This document shows, piece after piece, positions 1-13,200 of a DNA stretch of 64,000 nt (position 1 is the stretch's first letter; every line of letters starts with the position of its first letter). The notes under the pieces are model-generated. The model was not told where the DNA came from. It did no database searches and saw nothing but the letters and a program-made list of their open reading frames with translations. Source of the DNA: Nectonema munidae (lineage: Eukaryota; Nematomorpha; Nectonematoida; Nectonematidae); the NCBI GenBank assembly GCA_030549495.1, contig JAUIRK010000153.1, forward strand, positions 62,001 to 126,000. The letters run 5' to 3'. Made by a program: the position numbers and the translations under genes.

Positions 1-279
1 TTACAACAATATTTACCCCGTACGGGAACCTTCGATACTATTTCAAGAGGAGTCTAATGAGTTTTGTATTTTTATAACGCCATATATAATACTTAAGTTT
101 CTTTGCTTCACCCAGCTTAATTTATATGTTCAGAGAAAAGTTAGATAACTGTTTATCACTCACCAAAAGGCTAGTGTGGTAAAATGTGCAAGATGAATTT
201 GGACTCAGAATTCTGACGGGTAGGCCCATATCTGGATCCTCGACCGTATAAACGATTCACAATTCAATTCACAAATAAG

Positions 280-372
280 CACACGCACACATACATATAC
301 CCAAACGATCACACATACATATACCCAAACGATCACACACACACACAAACACAAACACATACATGCAAAAAG
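280..372. repeat. CA-rich microsatellite with a 25-bp tandem duplication
   Basis: A CA/CACAAA-rich tract in which the 25-bp phrase beginning acacatacatataccc occurs twice in a row. The short open frame across it on the minus strand is a product of the repeat, not a gene. Confidence 0.85.
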
Positions 373-535
373 ACAGATCAATTTTATCAAGAGCTTTACA
401 TAAATTTCAGTCCATTGATTTAGTTTTGTGTAATTTATACTTATAGAAGGTCAAGTAAATATTTTTTTAAATTTTACGTTTAGAACATCAAATCCTAAGC
501 ATAGTAATCTTAGACACTATGCAGATAATTTTCAA

Positions 536-1804
536 GTGTTTCACTTAGTTTCCTATTTGTCTTGCTTGATGTATATAGGTCAATCAATGGATCAGAGAAT
601 AAAAATTTCCAACTTGTTCAATGAAGCTTTTGGTGTTCCTTTTTTGAAGGCTGCACTTGGTAGAAATATGTTTGTTCTGATACACAATTTTTTAACTTTT
701 GATGAAAAAGCTGAAAGAAATCCGAATGATAAAATATCAGCTATAAGAAAGATTCATGATCATTTTTATGACACTTTTTCTAACTTTTGGACTCCAAGTA
801 AAGTGGTTACAATAGACGAACAGTTGGTCAGCTTTAGAGGAGGATGCAATATAAAGATATATGATCCTAAAAAGCCCGGTCATTATGGACTTAAATTTTA
901 TCATCTAAATGATGCTGAAAGTTTTTATTTTCTCAAACCAGAAATTTACATCTCTGGTTTACCCAACAGAGAATACTTTTCTTCTAAGAACATCATCAAA
1001 AGATTGGTAACAGATGCAAATCTACCTGATGGCTGTGGCCTTTATATTGATCGATTTTTCACTTCCCATGAAATTGCAGAGTGGGGACTTACAAAAAATA
1101 TTACCATTTGTGGTACAGTCATGTATTCTCGAAGATTTATCCCACGAATTCTTCAGCCTTCTTATTTGAAATCTCTTGATCTAAATGAATGTGAATCCCG
1201 TATCATTTATTCTCGCCAAGCTTCCCTTTCCGCTTATATTCCTCGCAAGCATGCAAAACGCAATTTTAAAGTTGTCTACATTCTTTCATCTCAACACAGA
1301 AAAAAGGTCGAGATTTCTTCTGAGTTTGCTAAGCCTGAATCTCTAATAGAATATAACAAATACAAAGGCGGGGTAGACGTCGCGAATAGAATGGTCAAGC
1401 AATACCGAAGCTACAAACCTTGTAGAAGATGGACTCGAGCAGCTTTTGCGAATTATCTTGATATGAGTGTTCTAAATTCTTTCATCATTGCGAAGTTCAA
1501 TGCGCCTGACAACTACCCATCAATAAAAAGTAGTGGAAGAAAAGTGTTTATAAAGCATTTGGCTATGCTTTTGAGCGAAGAGTCCATGAAAATCAGGTCG
1601 CAAACTCCTCAAATAAATCTAAAGACAAAAAATATTTTAAGCTTCTATGGATTTTACCAGGTTGACAGCTCAGAATCATCAAGTAGCCGAGGTTTCTGCA
1701 ATATTTGCAAGCCTAAAAAAAGTAGAACAACGCGAAAATGTAAGAAATGCTCTCTGTTTATGTGTAAAAATCACACTAAATTAATATGTGAAAACTGTAT
1801 ATAA
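536..1804 (+). CDS. piggyBac-family transposase, N-terminally truncated
   Basis: One open frame of about 422 codons. It matches the catalytic half of piggyBac transposases (PGBD/DDE_Tnp_1_7), which cut and paste DNA at TTAA sites. The three catalytic aspartates are visible: TIDEQ (D94), YIDRFFTS (D172) and KGGVDVANRM (D281). A cysteine-rich C-terminal domain (about residues 388-422, several CxxC pairs) closes the protein, as in active piggyBac. The usual acidic N-terminus and the first ~180 residues, present in the second piggyBac at 53.4 kb, are missing. The frame is open to the left of 536 without similarity, so the true start is unclear. An AATAAA lies about 23 bp past the stop. No TTAA-flanked inverted repeats were found, so it looks immobile although its catalytic frame is intact. 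A domesticated gene is possible but unsupported. Confidence 0.9.
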   Translation: MFHLVSYLSCLMYIGQSMDQRIKISNLFNEAFGVPFLKAALGRNMFVLIHNFLTFDEKAERNPNDKISAIRKIHDHFYDTFSNFWTPSKVVTIDEQLVSFRGGCNIKIYDPKKPGHYGLKFYHLNDAESFYFLKPEIYISGLPNREYFSSKNIIKRLVTDANLPDGCGLYIDRFFTSHEIAEWGLTKNITICGTVMYSRRFIPRILQPSYLKSLDLNECESRIIYSRQASLSAYIPRKHAKRNFKVVYILSSQHRKKVEISSEFAKPESLIEYNKYKGGVDVANRMVKQYRSYKPCRRWTRAAFANYLDMSVLNSFIIAKFNAPDNYPSIKSSGRKVFIKHLAMLLSEESMKIRSQTPQINLKTKNILSFYGFYQVDSSESSSSRGFCNICKPKKSRTTRKCKKCSLFMCKNHTKLICENCI

Positions 1805-4437
1805 TTTTTTTTTATCTTCCTTGTCAATAAATTTTTTTATATGAAGTTGGAAGGCTATTTTTTCTTGAAAGTTTTAACGCCATCTAGAAAATTTAAAGTC
1901 AAAAAAATGGTTTTTCGAAAATATTCAGAAAAAAAATATTCATATGGTAATTTCAGGTATAATCCATGAAAAATCATAAAATTACTTAAATTTACATGGT
2001 AGTTAAAAAATTACGATAGTGAGAAAATTTTACGCTATCGAGTTTTTAAATATTGGTGTGGAGTAAATTGCCATATGTGCGTATAGCGAAGGTTAATTAT
2101 GAGAAAAGAATTTATTTTTGATAATTTCAATTGGTAAAAATTTTCGAAAAGTGGAAGAGATAATGATAAATTTTTGTTATTGAAAAATATAAAAGCAACC
2201 TAATCTTGTGATTCAAACTTATGAATGAAAAAAATTAGTTTTATGTACGTGCCTAAAGATTAAAAGAAACAATGTCCTGGATTTTTTATAATTAAACATC
2301 TAGATCAAACTCTGGTATTATAATTTCATATAACAAGCTAAACATGTAAAATATTTAAGAAAAAACTTTAAACTTATTTTCAAATTTTTTTGAAGAAAAC
2401 TATATTTTTTAGGTGGTTGGCACAAATTAGTTACTTCCTTTTTCATTGAAGTCAAACACTAAAAGACAGGTGTAAATAATTTCTGGCTTTAGTATCATAA
2501 ACAGAATCGTCGCCAACTCTAGTTCTCATGAAATCATTTAAGATCATCTTTTTCAATTATATAAAAATTCCCACCTTCGTCATCTAAATAGGATTTTTTA
2601 ATCTTTTTTATCCAATTTACTTATTGAGATTCTTAAAAATTGGAAATATAAAATCGAGGTTATTATACATTTTATTAAACGCCTAACTATTTAATATTTC
2701 TTATGATCACGCTTTCTCATTTGAACGTTCTTTTTCGGAAAAAAATCTATTTTTATCATTCGATTTATACTGGGAAAGAAAAGTACAGAAATGAAATAAA
2801 GAGGATCGATATTGGATAAAAAATTTATTTTAAATTAGAAGGATATTTTTAGCAAAAAAAGGTTGTATTATGAGTTCAAAAAAGCCCAGACTTAAGTTTA
2901 CAAAATATAAGGAACATTTGAGATTAATCCTCGAATGAACTTCCAGATAAGGAATGTTAATCAAAGTTTTTAAATTTCCTGGTTAGCATTAAATAAATGT
3001 ATATAAATAAAAAATAAAAAAATAAACACTTTTTTTTAAATGAGTTATTGTTAGTATTTTCTTTCGTTCAATTTAATCTATGCTTATAAATTTTTAATTT
3101 TTTGCGCAAAACTTTAAATTTTGGTATTTTTCAACAAATAATGTGAATTTTATTTTATTCTTAAATTTTTCTCGGGAAATTATCCTCGCTAAGACTACAA
3201 ATGAATATATTTGTTAAAATCTTTATATATTTGTTTGTTGTAAAATTTATATATCATTTTTATAGTAATTAAGTAAGTGTATATTATATTGGTCAGAAAA
3301 GTTTTTGTATGATAAAGTTTGTATTTTCATAACAGCTTATACTATCTAAAGTACCCTCTTTAAACATTTCTTATTTTTCCTAAAAAAATATATTTTTTAT
3401 TGAACTTTATTTAATCGAATGCCTACTAACTTCCGAATATGTCCCTTCTCTAACTATATATATATATAGTAAACTTTGTTTGTCCCCTTAAATACTCTGA
3501 TTGCCACCTTATCTTTCAAAGGCTAGCTAGACCATTGCGTTCAAATATATGCACGTTACCAAAATGTTGAGTTGTGTTTAAAATTTTGATACGTCCTCAT
3601 TATTTTTTTGCTTTCTGTAAATGTATGTATTAGGGTTAGCTTTTTATTTTATAATCAATTCTAGCATTTAAAATATAAATTAGGATATTAAAGATATCTT
3701 AAATGTCATAGGTGGGAAGCAAAAAAACCAGAGTGGGCTAAGTCCTGCTTATCCAAATGTTTCCTTTGAGGCCTAAGTTTTTGATATCTTCAATGCAATT
3801 TTATATAACTTAAAGCAAATAATTTTCATTTTATCGGATACTGGTATCTCTTTGTAGACTAAAGGGTTAATAATATATTTTCATATGTTGTGCATACCTT
3901 GATTATATATAAATTCTTTTTGTGAATTTACTTGTACACACCAAAATTAGTGGGAACCACTTTATTTTTTTTTGAGTTTTTATGACTACGAAATTATATT
4001 TTGTTTGATTTTCCATTTGTGTTGAACTTTATTGTTGTGTGGCTGTTTGATTATATTTCTTGAAAATACAGATTTTTCTTTTTTTGTATTTATTTTTTGT
4101 TCATTGATAATAATTAATTAAAGCAAAACCGTAAAATGAAGTTATGGATTTGATTTAAAAGAATGTTTGAATGCGATAAGTGAACTTTTCCCAATAATTA
4201 ATTAATTTTTTCAAAATTCCTTCTAAGAAAGAGTCAATATCTTAGATATTTAAGGTGAAATAGCAAACCTGCCAATCTAAATTTTTTGAAATCTCGACTT
4301 TTTTGTTTTGATGAAAAAAGGGAGATTTTACTAAAAACAGGCAGAAATGGATTAATTTTGAAAAATATCTTTTAGCAAAAAAGGGATGTTGTTGAATACA
4401 AATCATATGTTGATATATATGATGTTTATACAATCAT
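1805..4437. other. AT-rich intergenic stretch, nothing recognised
   Basis: About 2.6 kb of AT-rich sequence with homopolymer runs and a short TA repeat near 3460. I see no conserved protein frame, terminal inverted repeats or structured RNA. Confidence 0.6.
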
Positions 4438-4572
4438 GGGATGGGTTAGGAGCGACTGCAATAGCTTGAACTAAACCAAGACCACGCACTTAACAGAGAG
4501 ATGTAGAGACCGCGGATCTTAGCCACTGACCCCTAATTTGGGGTAAGGTGTAGACAAAGAAGAAGAAATAGT
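4438..4572 (+). repeat. SINE-like short interspersed repeat
   Basis: A GC-richer island of about 130 bp in AT-rich surroundings, ending in an A/G-rich tail (aaagaagaagaa) as tRNA-derived SINEs do. The opening resembles an RNA polymerase III A box (gggttaggagcg). A clear B box is not visible on the plus strand; the minus strand has an equally plausible tRNA-like arrangement, so orientation is uncertain. Confidence 0.4.
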
Positions 4573-4959
4573 TGAATACAAATCAATCGCTTGTTAAAAT
4601 ACTGCAAGAATACAGAAATAGTTTCTAATAACATAATTAAGTAGTTTGGTTGAAATCAAAAGCAATCATAGATCAGGCGAGACACTTTTTTGTCATTGTT
4701 ATATAATGTGGTGGCTTTGCTTGACAGATTCAATAACTTCTTATCTGGTGTCTATTTATAACAAAAATTTATGCTTTCAGGATTATGTTTCTTCATGACC
4801 AAAATGCTAGACAGTGTATTAAAGATGATCGTGTGTTAGTTTTATTTTTTTTTACAATTCTGAAAATTTGTTCAAGGCTTGCATTGCTACGTGGAAGACA
4901 AGAGCTAAGACAGCTAGCTACACAAGGAAGGATTTAAAACTGTTTGTTGGTGTTCCCGG

Positions 4960-5240
4960 AACTTTAGGTTTAGAAATGTAATTCAACAAAACCCCAATCT
5001 GATAGGGAATAATTTCGTTGTTCCCATTGTCCATAAACAACTTCTGCATCAACGCATGCGTCCATTCCTATTTCTTCAGCAGAGAAAGATTAATAATCAG
5101 AAAATTTTTGAAACAAATCTTTTTTGTTATTTTGCAATAAAGTGTGATTAGAGTATCTATCAATAAAGGACTCTACTTGAGACAACTCAGATTTGTCCCT
5201 TCCAGTGACATCAACCCATGGAATGCTGCATATAATTTTT
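4960..5240 (-). pseudogene. coding-like fragment of unknown family
   Basis: Read on the minus strand, about 85 codons have protein-like composition, with peptides such as IPWVDVTGRDKSELSQ and DAEVVYGQWEQRNYSL. One in-frame stop interrupts them. Neither end has a start codon context or splice sites. I do not recognise the family; a transposon-derived remnant is the likeliest explanation in this setting. Confidence 0.35.
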
Positions 5241-6311
5241 TCATTTTTTGGAAACATATTTTGAATATATTAGTGCATCCTTATAATAAAGTTGAACAAA
5301 TGTTTTTTAAAAGTTGAACATGGTGATCAAAAGCTGCTATGGGCAAATTATGCTAGACTAAAGTTTGTCGCCTTAACTTCAGCACCCAAAACCTCTTTTT
5401 GATGAGTCTCTATATCTCTAGTAAATGATAACAGGAGACGATTTTGTTGTTTCCATGAAAATTATCAAATGTGTATTTCAAAGTTATACATGTAACAATT
5501 GTGTTTCGATACATCACGAAATGGCTTGGAGCCGCTTTTTGTTATTTGTGACTCTGGCTCCAACTCCTAGTAGAAAAAATTGTGTGGCTCCGAATCCCTG
5601 GTATTTTGTAGAACCAGAATCCTTTGAAACGTTATGACACTTACTAGAACTATTTTCATCATTTTAATTATGATTTTCATCAACTATTTCAACTTTGTTA
5701 TGCCTTTTGGACGCTATTTTGTTAGTTGATTTGATTGGGTAAAAAAACCCGGAGATAAAAATTTAAAACTGGGAGACCGGGAGAAAGAAACCAAAACCCG
5801 GAGAATTGACAGGTGTGGGATAGTTCATCATAACTGTACGATAAAGCATCATTAATTAATTGCTTACTAAAGGATGGTTTTTTAATATCAGTATTTCCCA
5901 TTAGCAATTAAACTAACTTGCCATATATAATCAAATCACAGCTAAAAATATTATAAAATCTAGAATTTTAATAAATAAGAAATTTTGATGTAAAGATAAA
6001 ACAAGAGTTGAAAAATTGGGGTAATGCCCCGTGCCCTCCTTATTTTTTGCCTGTCAAAGAATTTGTTTTTTATCAATTAAAATTTTTTTTACATAATTGA
6101 TTAAAATCATTTAAACAACACAGAATGGAAAAATAGTCCGTTTCTAATTATTTACAATAAATCTCATTCCAAAAGCTTTGCATGAATATCAATTCATCGC
6201 ATCAAATATGAAGATTGAGTAGAAAATATACTTAATAAATAGCGCTTCACTAATAAATTTTGAAGTATAATTTAGCACTATTTTTTTGTTTTAATAAATA
6301 ACATAACTTCC
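5241..6311. other. intergenic stretch, weak simple repeats
   Basis: No gene seen. A short run of repeated acccggaga-like words lies near 5740-5800. The remainder is AT-rich and unremarkable. Confidence 0.5.
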
Positions 6312-6319
6312 ATTTGCAT

Positions 6320-6656
6320 CAATGGTTCTCAACCGTGGCCGTCAACCTCTAGTTTTACTAGACTAGCATAGCAAAGTTGCCGAAAAAATAGGCTAGCAAT
6401 ATCATATTAAAACTGTCACGCTTTTGCAAAATTATTGATATATTAATTGTACTGTACATATGTTGTAAAATAGTTTTGTATCTTAAATTGCGTCTATGCA
6501 TCATGTGTCTATGGCGGTAACAGATTTAGACTGTGCAAACTGCTATTCGCTATTTTTGAGTATATCAATATATACACTTTTTAGTTTTGTTATGGCCCTC
6601 TAGTGCAATGTTGGTTCTTAATTTGCCTCTTTGTTAAAAAAGGTTGGGAACCACTG
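6320..6656. mobile_element. hAT-type MITE with 8-bp target site duplication
   Basis: A 337-bp non-coding element. It starts CAATGGTTCTCAACC and ends GGTTGGGAACCACTG, which are imperfect inverted repeats of the hAT type. It is flanked on both sides by the identical 8-bp ATTTGCAT (6312-6319 and 6657-6664). The duplication length and termini identify a non-autonomous hAT element moved in trans by a hAT transposase. It lies about 350 bp upstream of the SKP2 start codon. Confidence 0.9.
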
Positions 6657-7014
6657 ATTTGCATAATGATAATAAATAAATAAGTAAAAAAATTTAACTG
6701 CACTCTTGCTTTTAGAGTACGCCCTCAATAAATTAATTTTTAGTTTACATTACAAAGCTCTCTTTCATATTAAAGCCTTAGAGGGTTCTCAAGGTTTGCT
6801 ATTTTTTCTATTTTTCAATCATATAATGGATTACTAGTATATTGAATCGATAAGTACTTTAGCAGGATTCATTGTACATGATGTTGTTCTTCGTGCTAAG
6901 TCTGTTTGGGATTATATTTTTTCGAAATCGTGTATATGATTTAATATAAATCCGATTATGAATCATATAAGTAACGCTTTTCTTTGCCATTTTAATAGGT
7001 TTAACTAGGAAACA

Positions 7015-7299
7015 ATGAAAGAAGACGTTCTTCAAACCAACGTTGCCCTTTCCATGACTCCCCCCTGGAGCAAAAACGATTTTGTATTGAATCGCCTTAA
7101 AAATGGCAACCCAAATGCTTCTAACATTGGTAGATTTTAATGTTTTTTTTTAATTTTGATCCTTTTCTGATGTGTCTATTGATATTTTAGAATATTTCCA
7201 CCTCATATCAGATGAAGTTGTGATCAAAATATTTTCATATATACCCAAGTCCACTCTTCTTAAATGCTCTCAAGTCAATAAACGTTTTTTCTGCCTTGC
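7015..7299 (+). CDS. SKP2: SKP2 exons 1-2: N-terminus and F-box
   Basis: Exon 1 (7015-7129) supplies a short basic N-terminus ending in phase 1 at a GTAGAT donor. A 61-nt intron follows, ending in TTTTAG. Exon 2 (7191-7299) encodes the F-box, including the conserved hydrophobic core and the KCSQVNKRFFCLA segment, and ends in phase 2 at a strong GTAAGT donor. Confidence 0.85.
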
Positions 7300-10200
7300 G
7301 TAAGTGTTAAAAAGGATTGCTTACCTTCAATTCCCCAATATCTTTGGTTCGGATCTAGCATCAAATCTTGTCCACAGTTTTGACACGAGTGATGCAATTG
7401 TGCTGTTTACATTCTACCTTTACTTTTGTGTCCTTTATTTGAATTAGCCTATGCTCTCTTCTGTTAGGATGCCGTATGTTCGATATTGCACCTTTATGCC
7501 TATTTTCAAAATACCTAAGATTATATTCAGGAAGTATTTATGTATTTTATTAAAAATTGTGCTGGTTGGTTGGAGATATCAAAACACTTTCAGCCGTAGC
7601 TTGCTTGCATTATGCTTGATATGGTTAATCACAGTTTTCTGATTTTTATTTTTAAGAGTCGGGAGTCTTGGGGATCGAACCGTTGATCTTCAACTGATAA
7701 ACTGAGAGGTACACCCTAACAATCATAAGGATGAGAACAGTGTGAGAAACAGATTTTTCAAATTAATTTACATCTATTTCTGGGACAGATATCCATGTTT
7801 TTCTTAAAAAAACAAATGGTGTCAAAATTTTCAAAACTCCATAAAGTAATTCTGAATAAGCCCAAAAATAAAAATTTCTTTTTTACAGGGGTTCCCAACC
7901 TGTGGTACACGAGAAAAAAATTCAAAAAAAGTACTTGTTTTCACAGAAATTCCCATACAAAGAAATGTAGTGTAAGGTGTATTTGGCTAAAGTTAATTTT
8001 CTTTCCTTAACTTTAATACATGTAAATATGTGCATATGCGTATAATGTAGCATGGACACACATTCTGTTGACTTAGTAGTTACATTGCTGTGAATAAATA
8101 ACTTACCATCTTCATGATTGTTTATTTTTATCGATTATTATGTAAATTATTATATATATTCAATATATTAAAAAACAACTTCCGTTTTATTTCGGACTAT
8201 TATAGCGTCAAATCAAGATGTCCAAACGACAGTATAGCGATCAATATATTAATTTTGGTTCTATGAATTGAAGAATAGGGAAGAATCAGTGTGTGTATGA
8301 AGACATTATCAAATGCATCAATGAACCCTTTTACAACGCCATCTCCAAACTAATCATCCAGACTAGAAAGACCGCGATCCTAATTATTTTAATCGACTTT
8401 AGAAAAACGACTAGACAAAACGGGGAAGTTATATCAGCAGTCGGTTGTAATTCTGACACCCTCCTGTCAAATTGCACTTTTTTGGCGAAGAAATAAAAGC
8501 CTTCCACAACAAATGGTGAAGCATGGCATCGTTGATGAAGCAGTGTCAAATAAAACGATACAGAGGTGTATTACAGAAATGTCTACTGTTATTAATGAAC
8601 CAGTCATTACGGAAGTACAGGGCTCAAAATATGGATTTGCAATACAACTGAACGAATCAACGGACGTGTCAAACTAGTAGGCTTGCAAAACTAGTCGAAG
8701 AAAAGCAGCCCCAGCCATCGTATGACTTACGAGTGAGTACTTATTGGTCGATAAGTAAAATATTTTGCTTGTTTATGGTTATGCACATGTGCAAATAAAT
8801 TAAGTTTAGTTTTGTATATTTTTTAATTGCGAAGTCGTTTACTTGTATTATATTTATATGTTATTGTGTCTGTTAACCTTTTAGTATAGTTCTTTTATGG
8901 TCAAAAACTACTCGCTAAAGTTACGTGGTACGTACCTACAGAATAAGCCCATAAGTGGTACACAGCAACAAAAAGTTTGGACTCTAGAGAGGAAACTTCT
9001 GAATATTAATCGTGTGCTTTCTTTTTCAATTCGATTGTATAAAGCAAACGATTTTTCTTTCTTCGTACACTCTTGTCTCACTCGTCCTCAAAGGGTTGAT
9101 GCTATTTTTTGAACTTTTCTTTTGTATTTGTACAATTTTATTTTCCTGATTTATCCCCCTAACTTTATTAATAATTGATTCGTGAGGCAGTATTTTGTTT
9201 TGAAAAAGGTTTTTATTTTCCGTTGTGTTTATTTAATGAAGTTTCAGATGGTGCTTTCAACAGCTCATTGGAATCTACTGACCTTAGACTTCAGCCTTAT
9301 TCTCCAAAAAAAGCACCAATTTCATCTAAAACTTGACCGAGTCGTCTAAAACGCTTTTTATCCTTGGTATTAAATCTAAATTAACAACATGGTCATTAAA
9401 AATTAGGTTATTTCTCTGCTAATTAAGATTAAAATGTAGGATATCAAGAATTTAATTTAAAAGTTATTTTAAGACAGTTTTTTCATCTTCACCTGATTTT
9501 AAAGCAATAAGTAGGTATCATTACATAATCGTTTAAAGTATCCATCGTTCAAGTCATTTCTGTTTTCGATTACAATTGCCTCTTCATTATTAAAGAATAA
9601 ATTTAAATAGATATTTAAAAGTTCATTTGTAACGTTGTGTTTAATTAAAATGCTTAAATATCATTATATTCCATAGATATGACAGCATGCTATGGAAGAG
9701 CCTAGATCTCAACAAGAAGAGACTCTCCCTTTCCTCCTTGATGGCTATATTGCGCACTGGTTTGATTTCTATCAGACTTGCTCAATCTCATGTGAGAAAA
9801 GTTTACATTTCATACTGATATACCTTGCTTTTTTTCTTATAAAAATATAAGATTATTTTTTCTGAGCTTAAAATAAACTGCCTTTTTTTGCTTCTTGTGG
9901 AAGATATTCTTGTTTTCTTAATTTTGAATATTATTGAAATCGAAGAATTGACATAGAATTGATATATTTGCATTTCAAAAAGCATGCTAGCTTATTTTGG
10001 AATCTACATAAACAGAAATCTTTAGTTTGATGCATTTTTTCTAATTTATATACCTTCTATTGGCGAATTTATTTTGAATAAATAGACAGTTTAATTAATC
10101 AATAGTTTCTCAGTGAAATAGCTTATTTTTTTGTAACTCAACGGAAAACAAATAAGCATTACAATTCTACAACGAATAAAAAGTTTGAAAGTCATGTTTT

Positions 10201-13200
10201 AATCTGCTTTCGTTCGGATCTCCAAAAAATCGAACGCAAATTAATGAATTGAGTTTTGCTTCAAAAATTTTAAGAGCTTTTATTCATTTAAATTTGATAA
10301 GATTTTTACTTAAAATTTTATATTTTAGATCATTGGTTCAAATTTCCGAATATTTAGCAATAACTCGATGTAAAGTGTTTCAATTTACTTGTATATATAA
10401 ATAATCCTGATTATTTTAGTAACTACTTTCAATTGAAGCACCTTGATTTTAGTTTCTCTACAACTCCAGTTGAAATTGTAGAAATAATTTTATCCCATTT
10501 TACAACACTCACACATCTAAGTTTAGAAAAATGTGTTATTAGTCCAAAGATTTGTGTGTAAGTACACTTAGACTTTTTTGCATTTGAAATAAAATATTTT
10601 AATAGCATGTCTGCATTTTAAGATATATTTCTAAAAATCCAAATCTCAGATGTCTTAACCTTTGTCGTTGCGTTGGACTCACTCCAAAATACCTTAAGAT
10701 CGTTTTAAAAAACTGCCAAAAGTAGGTAGCTTTCCGTTTTTAAATCTTGATAACGCTGAAATTTTGAGTTGAATAAAATTTGGTTTCTTTATAACTGGTT
10801 TAGTAGTAATGAATTATTTTTCTAATAAGGGCCCTTCTATGTTTTAGTTTTTTTTATTTATATTTGAATCTTTTCCACCAAAAATGCAACTATTTCCTAT
10901 TTATTGGCTGTATTTTGCTAATTACATATATACTATATTACTATATATTCTCATAACCTCTACGGTTGAACGCGGGTAGACAACTTGATTGTAATCTCCA
11001 ACCTGTATACTACGATTATTCATCTCCAACCTGTATACTACGATGTTTCATTTCCAACCTGTATACTACGATGGTTCATCTCAAACCTGTCAGTTTATAT
11101 TTTGCTAGATGTAAGATTTGATATACCTCATTCGGAGAGACGATGTTACATAAGTTATTTTTGCAATTTTTTCACGATATTAAATAATATATTTGTCAAG
11201 TAATCAAAATAAAATTGTGTAATTAAAGAATCGAAAAATATTCTTTAAAAATCAAAAAATATTCAACTTTCTGTTCATATTTTGCTAGATGTAAGCTTTG
11301 ATATACCTCATACGATGTTTTAAAAGTTTTTACCTATATTTTGCAATTTGCACAATTTTAAATAATATATTTTTCAAATAATCAAAGAATCGAAAAATGT
11401 TCAAATTAAAAGATATTTATTCTTTTTAAATATATCCTTGGCTCCCGTTACTTTTAGTTTCCTATATGCATAATTTGATAAAAAATAATTAGAGATTAGG
11501 TTTACCTTTCTATCTTCTTTCCATCAATGTATATGTTCGTTCGATAATGGTCGTTGGACTAACAATAATTAATGCATCGCAAGAATCTATTATTAGTTCA
11601 CCATGTGCTGAAGGATATACAAATGAATTGGCAGGCCCGTGTGGATGAAAGAAACTTAACAGAATTTCGCTGGTATCAAAGTTGACATCCAAGACGAACG
11701 CCAGATACCGTCTTGTTGCCAAATTGAAAGAATAAAATAGCTTATTTCTTGACATGATTTACTTTCCAAAACAGTCTCTGATGCAATTTCAAACTTTCTT
11801 TCAGATGACTTTTAACTCTTTTAATTTTTTTCCCTTTTGGCAGAGCAGTTGATATTCGTTTTCAAATTCGGTATTACAGTGTATTGGCGATGTTCCATCA
11901 GAAGATGCATTTTTTAAGAATAAACAACGACAAGTAGAACAAATTTTATGTCGTGTTAGATTTAAAGTGCACAATTCTTTTTTATCATGTTTTTAGTTAT
12001 GAAACGAATCTTTTTAGTCATTTTTTTCTTGTGTCTCTGAAAAAGGTCACAGCCATAACGTCTTTTTTTTGTTTTAAAATTATACCCACTTTGATTGTGT
12101 TAATAAACTTATCATACAATTTGATTCAACACTGATAAAACTTGGACCATAATGAAAAGGAGTCATTCTATTTTATTATAATGAAAATAAAAAAGATACA
12201 AAAATTTTAGCTGAAAGATGTTTTATTTTATATAAAAACACTTCACATTTAAATCTAAACTTTTTATTCAAAAGTATCATTGCACAAGGATTCTAGGAGA
12301 AAAGTGTGCAAACGACAAAAGTGCTCATATTTACGAAAATATACTAACTTCATCATCATCATCATCACCACTTTTCTCCGTATATATTCTGAACAGTGTT
12401 GGATTATTATTTAAGTAAATATTCAAATGTACATCAAGTTTATTTGAATATATGAATGATATCTCCGTAAACCCATAAAGCACATGCATCTATTTAGTTA
12501 ATTTAAAAGTAAATATAACAGTCATAACTCTCCATTAAATTATTATTAATAATTATTATTTTGAATCAAAAAATTATATAAGTTTATTTTACTGGAATAA
12601 AAAATATTACCTGTGAACATAAAAGTGGGCTAAACGAAAAGTAAGCAAAACATTATGCTTAATATTTTGTAACACACGACTTTTAAATGTGTATGCGCGC
12701 TCGTAAGCAGTGGCGGTTTTAAGGGGGGGGGGGCATCCTCCCAGTTTTTTGGCTGGACCCCATGGTGGCCCCTCCACATCAAATACTTATTTTATTGGAT
12801 TTAAAATTTACTCGAAACTTTTTATAATTTAATTTTTTTGAGTGGGTTTTGCATCCAGGGGAAGAAATATCTCTCTTATCTGGACGTGTGAATCTTAGAC
12901 CAAGAGCACTCTTAATTTGATTTTCATTCATTGGAATAATTCAAAGGAAAAAAAGTAAAACATATGTATTTGGTAAATTGCAAAATTTATAAAAAATTAT
13001 CAATTTAAAAACTTGGCCCTTGTTTGGCCCCCTCACTTTTGAAAATCTAGAACTGCCACTGCTCGTAAGGTATGCTTAATTTAGTTGTATTTTTCGTTAA
13101 GTTGCACTGTAGTGCATAAAATCCGATTTTCTCCAAAGAAATTTTTTGCACATTAATATATACACCTGTACAAAGTTTTAGGCAAAGTTGCTGAAAAATC

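Noticed and set aside
9245-9350. Extra SKP2 exon between exons 2 and 3 (acceptor-like start, open ~30 codons)
   Set aside because: The F-box exon joins exon 3 directly in phase and in homology; inserting this segment would break a conserved junction.
12341-12368. CRISPR-like short repeats
   Set aside because: It is a simple TCA microsatellite with no spacers.
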